This document shows positions 19,613 to 24,487 of a stretch of DNA of 24,487 bases, one piece after another. The notes beneath the pieces were generated by a model. It had not been told where the DNA came from and ran no database searches. It saw only the letters and a list, made by a program, of their open reading frames with translations. The stretch is from a virus. The number at the start of each line of letters is the position of its first letter. The first letter of the stretch is position 1. Location of the stretch: positions 1 through 24,487 of the IMG/VR virus record IMGVR_UViG_3300038463_000318; one strand, 5' to 3'. The translations under genes and the position numbers were made by a program.

Positions 19613-22600
19613 ATGGCCCCGATCACTATCGCTTCCGTCACCATTCCAGCCTGCAAACGCGCGCTCCGCTCATTGCTGGTTATTTTCTCGATCCTGCTCG
19701 TGCCTTTGGCGACCGCGTTCGCGTCCGTTTCTTACACTCTAATCACCGCGTCCCAGATTCAGGATGTGGGCGCCAACACGCTGCAGAACGGCAACATTAC
19801 CTTTGCTCCCGTCGATGCTTCAGGAAGCCCTCTCGCATCGCGGGGGATTATGGCCCGCAGCGTGGTGTGCCTGGTTGTTGCAGGCGCGATAACCACGCAG
19901 CAGAACGGTTTTTCCGCCTGCCAAGTGGCCGACGCGCTGGCGGCCAACCCCACGCTGTGCTACAAAATAGCGCTGTACGACACGGTAAAACAGTCGCAGA
20001 TTCCCACGCCTGGCCAATCGTGCGTGCAGCCGACGGGCAGCACCTGGTCGTATGACGCTTACACCCCGATCAATGCGTCAGTGCCGCTGCAGGTTGTCGC
20101 GGGGAGTGGACTCAGCGGGCTCACCGCGGATGGCGCAGGTGGCATCAATGTCGCGGGAAACGTCACAGCGGCGGGTGCCTTTTCAGGCGCGGGCACAGGG
20201 CTCACAGGCACCGCGCCGGCGCTTAGCATTGGCGGCAACGCCGCAACGGCTACCAGCGCAACCGACGCAACGGCCAGATCGGCGGCGGCGGCGGCTCAAT
20301 CCACAGCCAACACCGGCGTCGCGAACGCTGCCACGGCGGCCACAGCGGCCGCGGCCGCACAGGCCACGGCCAACGCCGGAGTGACAAACGCAGCGGCGGC
20401 ACAGACGACTGCTAACACCGGCGTCGCGAACGCTGCCACGGCGGCCACAGCGGCCGCCGCCGCGCAGGCCACGGCCAATGCCGCGCTGCCGGCAAATGGG
20501 TTAACCTCGACGACGGGCGGCAATGTCACCGGGGCGGGCGCGGCCACCTTTGGGACGGCCACAGCGGCGCAGCACTGCATAGGCACAAGCTGCATCTCCG
20601 TCTGGCCGCCTTCGGCGCAGTTGCCGCATTGGACGGCCAAGTTGCAGGCCGTGAAAACGGGGGGAACGCCAACTGTCGCCCAAGTCTGCATGATTGGGCC
20701 GTCCACAACTTATGGCGCGCACTGCGATGCCCTCGACCTAAATGACCCTCTTTGCTCAGTGGGCGGCCAAGCCGCTTATACCTTCAACACAAATTATGGG
20801 GTGCCGGCCACGTGGGATAGTTTCTTTGGGGATGCGGCCGCGGGTTCGGGCGGCACTCCGCCGACTGTTCCGCAGTACGGCAACTCCGACAGCCGGATCA
20901 CTCTTGGCTCATGGGCGCAGAACACGACGTATATCTCTCTGGGGCACTACACATTTTCTGCAACGTCTTCGGCTTCCCCGCTCACCTTCAGCCCGATTGT
21001 GCAGCTTGGCACCCCTAGCCAGGTGGACACTTTTCAAATCCTCTACCCGATCGCGCCGGGCTTAGGCTCCTTCTCGGCGAACATCGATGGGGGTACCCCA
21101 ACCGTTGTAAGTCAAACCGGCGCGAACGCTGCGGGCATGGTGACACTTACGGCATCGGCGGGCGTTGGTACACACACGCTCAATATTTCGGAAGCGTCCG
21201 GCACAGCTGATATTGACGGCGCGCGCGCGTACGACTCTACCACATCTCATGTTGTCTTCAACCTTGCCGGAAGCGGCTCCGAAAACAGCCAACAGGCAGC
21301 TGACACGTCCACAGCATATGGCGCAGGCCAATCGGCGATTTATTCAGCTCTCGGTTGCGACGTAACCGTGATCGATATGACATTGGGCATGAATAATGCC
21401 TATCAAGGTAACGAAACGGCCCACCCCACCCAGGCATCCATCCAGGCGCTCATCAATGCCGCGCAGACGGCGGGGAGCGATGTGGTGTTGCTTTCCCCTG
21501 TACGCTTTAACCCGTCCTCTTTCCCGCCGGCGACAGATCAGACGCCTTTTTACGCCATTGCGAAAGCCTTGGCGGCGGCCAACACAAATGCAAACGCCAA
21601 TGGCGCGCCGCTGCCGCTCGTGGATGATTACTCACAGGTCATATCGTATGCGTGGGGTGAGGTGCAACCCGTTCCATACTATTCATCGGTTGACAACCTG
21701 CATCCATCTGCTTTTCTTAACGGCATCATCGCCACGGACTTGCAGGCGGTGTTAGCTGCGGTCCCTGGCACTGGCTACGACAACGTGGTTGGCAACACAG
21801 GCAACAGCTCAGGCGCGACATCCCTCGCCCTCCCGTATGAAAAGTGCACAGCAAGCTGCACTCTCTCTACTAGTTACTCGGTTTACCACCTGGATACGGC
21901 TGGGATCACTGCAACACTCCCCACGATGGCCACCAAGCCCTTCGGCTTTGTCGTCGTGGCCAACGTTTCCGACGGGACAACCTACTTAGCGCTAGGCCCT
22001 GGTACTGTGGGGCTGGAGATGCCTGGAGGCTGCAACACATACGGCGGCTGCTCATCTCCCCTCGCGGCGGGGGCAAAAACCATTTTATGGTACGGCGGGG
22101 CTTCCGGGAATTATTGGACAGATGAGGGCGATATACCATCGCTTGCCCTGCTCGCCTCGATAGGGACCGCCTCTTTGCTGGACTTGCCGCACACCAGTGT
22201 TTCGGGTAATTACTCGCCGGTTGCCACGGACGCGGTGATTCTCGAGACCACAGGCGGAAGCACCTTTACCTTAAACACTATGGCGCAGAATCAGTTGGTT
22301 TATGTGCTCAACGAGAATGCCGGGACGATGACTCTGATCGCGGGCACGGGCGTTACTTTTTATAACATGACCTCGGGCTTGCAGTTGCAGGCAGGGCAGG
22401 GCATATGGCTCTATGCGAGCGGCGTCACCCCAGCTTGGATTAACCTTGGTATCTCCCCATCTGTTGCGCAACTGGCGGCAATCCCATCCACCTCGCAAGA
22501 AACAACGCTCGCAGCTGTCAATGCGGGAGGCACTGTTGGAACTTCATGGGGTGTGGGTGTGGGTGGCGTCCTTGGCTATTACGGCGCTTTGCAGAACATT

Positions 22601-23998
22601 CCCCACACGGTCATTTCTGGGAGCTATACCGTCCTCTCGACGGACGCCCTGGTGATTGAGAACGGGTCTAGCGGCACTCTCACTCTCAACGCGATGTCTG
22701 CCAATCAACTGGTTGGCGTGCTCAACAACGGCGCTGGGAGTTTGACGGCTGCGCCGGGCACCGGAGTTACGTTTCTTAATATGCCCGCTTCTAACATCTT
22801 TTCAGCCAATCAATTTACGTGGCTCTACTACAGCACTTCTTCGGCGTCCTGGATCAACCTTGGACTTATCCCGTCGGTTGCTCAGGTGGCCGCGATACCA
22901 ACGGCCGCGCAAACTGCGGAATTGGCCAATATTACAGCCGGGTCCACGCCAAGCACTTTCTGGGGCTTAAATTCCAGCGGCGTGCATGGCTTTTACGCTC
23001 CAACCGGAAGCGGCACGGTCAATTACTGCGCCAGTGCGGGATATGTCGCAATCTACAACACCGCTGGGACGGCTATCAGTTGCGTTAACTCACTCACCCA
23101 AAACACGACTGGCACGGCGGCCAACGTCACCGGCACGAACAATAGCACACTGACCACACTTTCAAGCTTGTCGCTTCCAGTAGGGCAGATCACGGGATTG
23201 GGCACCGGCGCCACGGCCACGATTGCCAATTACTGCCCGCTGGCGGGGTGTGCCATGACTGGCGCTCTAACTGACACCACGGCGTCGGCCTTTGCTTCCA
23301 CGCTGGCTGTCGGCACATCCACATTTAACGCGTATGGCGATGCGGCGTCTTTGGATATCTTAGGGGATATCATCGCCAGTAACTCAACTGGGGCAAATAC
23401 AAACTCTATCTCCCGCTTTTTAGGTGTTGCCTATAGCGGCCACGCTCAAACGTTGATTGCCGCCACTAGCTCATCTACCACGAACGTCGTAGACCTTTGC
23501 GGCGGCACACAGTATGGAGAACCTTGCACCGCTTTAGATATCTACATGGGCCCCGTTGGGACAAAGGCCGCAGGAACACTGGTGGCGCAATTTGCCTCTA
23601 CGGGGCTTGCGATGAGCGCTGAATCTATCAGCGGCGCATCAAGCTACTCGGGCAACGGCACAGCCTCATTTGCAGCAGGGACGACGGCCACGGCGGGCAC
23701 CTCGCCTGGTACCCCGGTATGCACAACTAGCCATGTTTGCGATTCATTCTCGGGAATTATGAGCTTCACCACGGGGACCGGGACTTCCGCCGCCGGGGTG
23801 TTGCTCACCATCACGCTGCCTACGACGCGGACAAACCTTCCCAACTGCTCTGGCCGCGTCTATCTTGCGGCCTCCCCTTATACCGAGCTTCCTTCGCGGC
23901 TCACCTACACCACATCCACGATCGTGTTTAATGTGGGCACAACACCCGCCGCAAGCACAGCCTACGAGCTTGTGTACGCCGGTTGTGGCGGTAATTAA
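19613..23998 (+). CDS. Large secreted/fibre-like protein with SGNH esterase-like domain
   Basis: The 1461-residue protein starts with a Sec-type signal peptide (basic Lys/Arg at 15-19, hydrophobic 20-36, likely cleavage after AFA at 35-37). Residues about 205-295 are an Ala/Thr/Asn-rich repeat. A candidate SGNH hydrolase domain covers about 355-715: block I IGPSTTYG with Ser364, an LAGSGSEN glycine block near 551, a GMNNAY asparagine block near 592, and the catalytic pair Asp694-x-x-His697 in VDNLHPSA. Beta-type units follow, two of them clearly homologous (DNA at about 22180-22590 and 22590-23010). A Cys-containing C-terminal domain ends in YAGCGGN. SGNH domains on phage fibres deacetylate host glycans, but a signal peptide is unusual for a fibre, so a secreted cargo protein is the alternative. 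Confidence 0.75.
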   Translation: MAPITIASVTIPACKRALRSLLVIFSILLVPLATAFASVSYTLITASQIQDVGANTLQNGNITFAPVDASGSPLASRGIMARSVVCLVVAGAITTQQNGFSACQVADALAANPTLCYKIALYDTVKQSQIPTPGQSCVQPTGSTWSYDAYTPINASVPLQVVAGSGLSGLTADGAGGINVAGNVTAAGAFSGAGTGLTGTAPALSIGGNAATATSATDATARSAAAAAQSTANTGVANAATAATAAAAAQATANAGVTNAAAAQTTANTGVANAATAATAAAAAQATANAALPANGLTSTTGGNVTGAGAATFGTATAAQHCIGTSCISVWPPSAQLPHWTAKLQAVKTGGTPTVAQVCMIGPSTTYGAHCDALDLNDPLCSVGGQAAYTFNTNYGVPATWDSFFGDAAAGSGGTPPTVPQYGNSDSRITLGSWAQNTTYISLGHYTFSATSSASPLTFSPIVQLGTPSQVDTFQILYPIAPGLGSFSANIDGGTPTVVSQTGANAAGMVTLTASAGVGTHTLNISEASGTADIDGARAYDSTTSHVVFNLAGSGSENSQQAADTSTAYGAGQSAIYSALGCDVTVIDMTLGMNNAYQGNETAHPTQASIQALINAAQTAGSDVVLLSPVRFNPSSFPPATDQTPFYAIAKALAAANTNANANGAPLPLVDDYSQVISYAWGEVQPVPYYSSVDNLHPSAFLNGIIATDLQAVLAAVPGTGYDNVVGNTGNSSGATSLALPYEKCTASCTLSTSYSVYHLDTAGITATLPTMATKPFGFVVVANVSDGTTYLALGPGTVGLEMPGGCNTYGGCSSPLAAGAKTILWYGGASGNYWTDEGDIPSLALLASIGTASLLDLPHTSVSGNYSPVATDAVILETTGGSTFTLNTMAQNQLVYVLNENAGTMTLIAGTGVTFYNMTSGLQLQAGQGIWLYASGVTPAWINLGISPSVAQLAAIPSTSQETTLAAVNAGGTVGTSWGVGVGGVLGYYGALQNIPHTVISGSYTVLSTDALVIENGSSGTLTLNAMSANQLVGVLNNGAGSLTAAPGTGVTFLNMPASNIFSANQFTWLYYSTSSASWINLGLIPSVAQVAAIPTAAQTAELANITAGSTPSTFWGLNSSGVHGFYAPTGSGTVNYCASAGYVAIYNTAGTAISCVNSLTQNTTGTAANVTGTNNSTLTTLSSLSLPVGQITGLGTGATATIANYCPLAGCAMTGALTDTTASAFASTLAVGTSTFNAYGDAASLDILGDIIASNSTGANTNSISRFLGVAYSGHAQTLIAATSSSTTNVVDLCGGTQYGEPCTALDIYMGPVGTKAAGTLVAQFASTGLAMSAESISGASSYSGNGTASFAAGTTATAGTSPGTPVCTTSHVCDSFSGIMSFTTGTGTSAAGVLLTITLPTTRTNLPNCSGRVYLAASPYTELPSRLTYTTSTIVFNVGTTPAASTAYELVYAGCGGN
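20309..20483 (+). repeat. 70-bp imperfect direct repeat, offset 105, coding Ala-rich repeat
   Basis: Copies at about 20309-20378 and 20414-20483 are nearly identical. They encode a 35-residue period of the form AxAQATANAGVxNAA. The period suggests a trimeric coiled or fibrous shaft. Confidence 0.8.
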
Positions 23999-24257
23999 AT
24001 GGGGTTAAAAGAGCGGTAAAAGTTTATAAAGTGGTAACGGTAGCGGTTTTGGTGGTTTGCGGCTGGATTTGAGGTCCTAGGATGGGCTGTTTTACTGGGC
24101 GAAAAGCGGCTCTGACCCGCGTCAAATCTATCGCTGATGAGTTTTCCACATTATGGGCGCGGAAGGTAGTTTGGAGCGTTTCATATTATGGTACAGTGTA
24201 TTTATTGTTTGACGAAGAATCAACAACTTACGCCTAGGGTTTGGCTTTTTTGGAACG

Positions 24258-24279
24258 ACCACTCTCATCAAACTTCCGT
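24258..24279 (+). repeat. 22-bp direct repeat, copy 1 (candidate transposase-binding site)
   Basis: The first 20 bases are ACCACTCTCATCAAACTTCC, followed by GT. It is identical to 24364-24385. The length equals that of a Mu A binding site. Confidence 0.7.
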
Positions 24280-24363
24280 TTTATTTATCTCGCCTTAATC
24301 TGTGGAAAACATCGTTTCACCCGCGTCAATCCTGCCGTTTCCCGCGCCGTCCCGTCTCATCCC

Positions 24364-24385
24364 ACCACTCTCATCAAACTTCCGT
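24364..24385 (+). repeat. 22-bp direct repeat, copy 2 (candidate terminal transposase-binding site)
   Basis: It is identical to copy 1, 106 bases away, and is followed by ACTCACAG, which could hold the terminal CA of the element. A weaker inverted match (AAGTTTATAAAGTGGT, 24020-24035) lies nearer the last gene. Confidence 0.6.
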
Positions 24386-24386
24386 A

Positions 24387-24487
24387 CTCACAGCGCTAGA
24401 GGATGGCGGCGAAACAGCCCGGCGTGTTACAAAACAGGCCGGCCACGCCGCAGCAGAGCTTCTTGCCGACACAAAAAAGCGCGTACA
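24387..24487 (+). pseudogene. Coding-like fragment running off the window, possible interrupted host gene
   Basis: In the frame of position 24387 the DNA reads LTALEDGGETARRVTKQAGH and then AAAELLADTKKRV, which looks like a real helical protein. No plausible start codon with a ribosome site is present for this frame. An ATG at 24403 in another frame gives an unconvincing peptide. If the phage ends just before, this would be the downstream part of a host gene split by insertion. Low confidence. Confidence 0.3.

Larger units (their letters stand above)
1..24390. mobile_element. Mu-like transposable prophage, right-hand part (left end outside window)
   Basis: The order DUF3486 protein, large terminase and DUF935 portal is the Mu gp27-gp28-gp29 order. 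A DDE transposase followed directly by an AAA ATPase is the MuA-MuB pair. A repressor with divergent promoters, a GH24 lysozyme and a GemA-like protein complete the picture. Head, tail and sheath genes would lie to the left of position 1. The right boundary near 24390 is inferred from a 22-bp direct repeat and from coding-like sequence resuming after it; no target-site duplication can be checked because the left end is not present. Confidence 0.85.
23999..24390. other. Repeat-dense non-coding right-end region (putative transposase-binding terminus)
   Basis: I see no gene here, and the base composition is richer in A/T than the flanks. It holds a perfect 22-bp direct repeat (24258-24279 and 24364-24385), an 11-bp repeat ACCCGCGTCAA (24115-24125 and 24319-24329), and a 10-bp inverted pair GTTTTCCACA/TGTGGAAAAC (24141-24150 and 24301-24310). 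It also has CACATTATGG/CATATTATGG (24147-24156 and 24182-24191) and CGTTTCA twice (24177-24183, 24313-24319). CGTTTCA is the start of the Mu A binding consensus. The right phage end is placed near 24390 by inference. Confidence 0.5.

Noticed and set aside
20296-20706. Ala/Val-rich open frame on the minus strand
   Set aside because: It is a low-complexity product of the repeat in the large secreted protein gene read backwards.
24141-24150. DnaA-box-like TTTTCCACA near the right end, with its complement at 24301-24310
   Set aside because: There are only two near matches with one mismatch each; Mu-like phages replicate by transposition, so an origin is not expected. I treat it as part of the end repeats.

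Overview
The window looks like the right-hand part of a Mu-like (transposable, Myoviridae-type) prophage. Three blocks support this. A leftward packaging block holds a DUF935 portal (Mu gp29), a large terminase (gp28), a DUF3486 protein (gp27) and a small winged-helix protein. A rightward block holds a MuA-type DDE transposase followed by a MuB-type AAA ATPase. A phage repressor sits between the two blocks. The DNA is GC-rich. Tandem heptamer repeats (TAGGGAY/TCAGCTN types) and the style of the long secreted Ala/Thr/Ser-rich protein suggest an Acidobacteriota host, but this is inference; no rRNA or host marker gene is present.

Layout. Positions 1-4143 (minus strand): packaging genes, two small membrane proteins and, at the promoter-proximal end, a LuxR-type HTH protein. 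An intrinsic terminator at 4214-4234 separates this unit from a second minus-strand unit at 4285-6323. That unit carries a GH24 lysozyme, two unknown small proteins and a predicted PLD-family nuclease lipoprotein. Positions 6624-7620 (minus): a two-domain HTH/S24-like repressor and a small zinc/membrane protein. Positions 7632-7672: a divergent promoter/operator with an 8-bp perfect inverted repeat. Positions 7687-19540 (plus): one long early operon of about 28 mostly tiny genes joined by ATGA, TGATG or TAATG overlaps. It runs from a Cro/Ner-like HTH protein through transposase A and ATPase B into many cysteine-rich microproteins, HTH proteins, a degenerate receiver domain, a MazG-like protein and a GemA-like protein. 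Positions 19613-23998 (plus): a 1461-residue protein with a Sec-type signal peptide, an alanine-rich repeat region, an SGNH-esterase-like domain and repeated beta-type units. Positions 23999-24487: a repeat-dense non-coding stretch with a perfect 22-bp direct repeat, which I read as the transposase-binding right end. Coding-like sequence follows it and may be an interrupted host gene.

How it works together. The repressor and the Cro/Ner-like protein would share the 7640-7672 operator and decide between lysogeny and the early operon. A and B would carry out replicative transposition on the terminal repeats. The LuxR-type protein is a candidate late regulator, and the leftward units would provide lysis and headful packaging. 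Early and late genes are divergent, unlike the mostly co-linear Mu map; as I recall it, this resembles the BcepMu-type arrangement.
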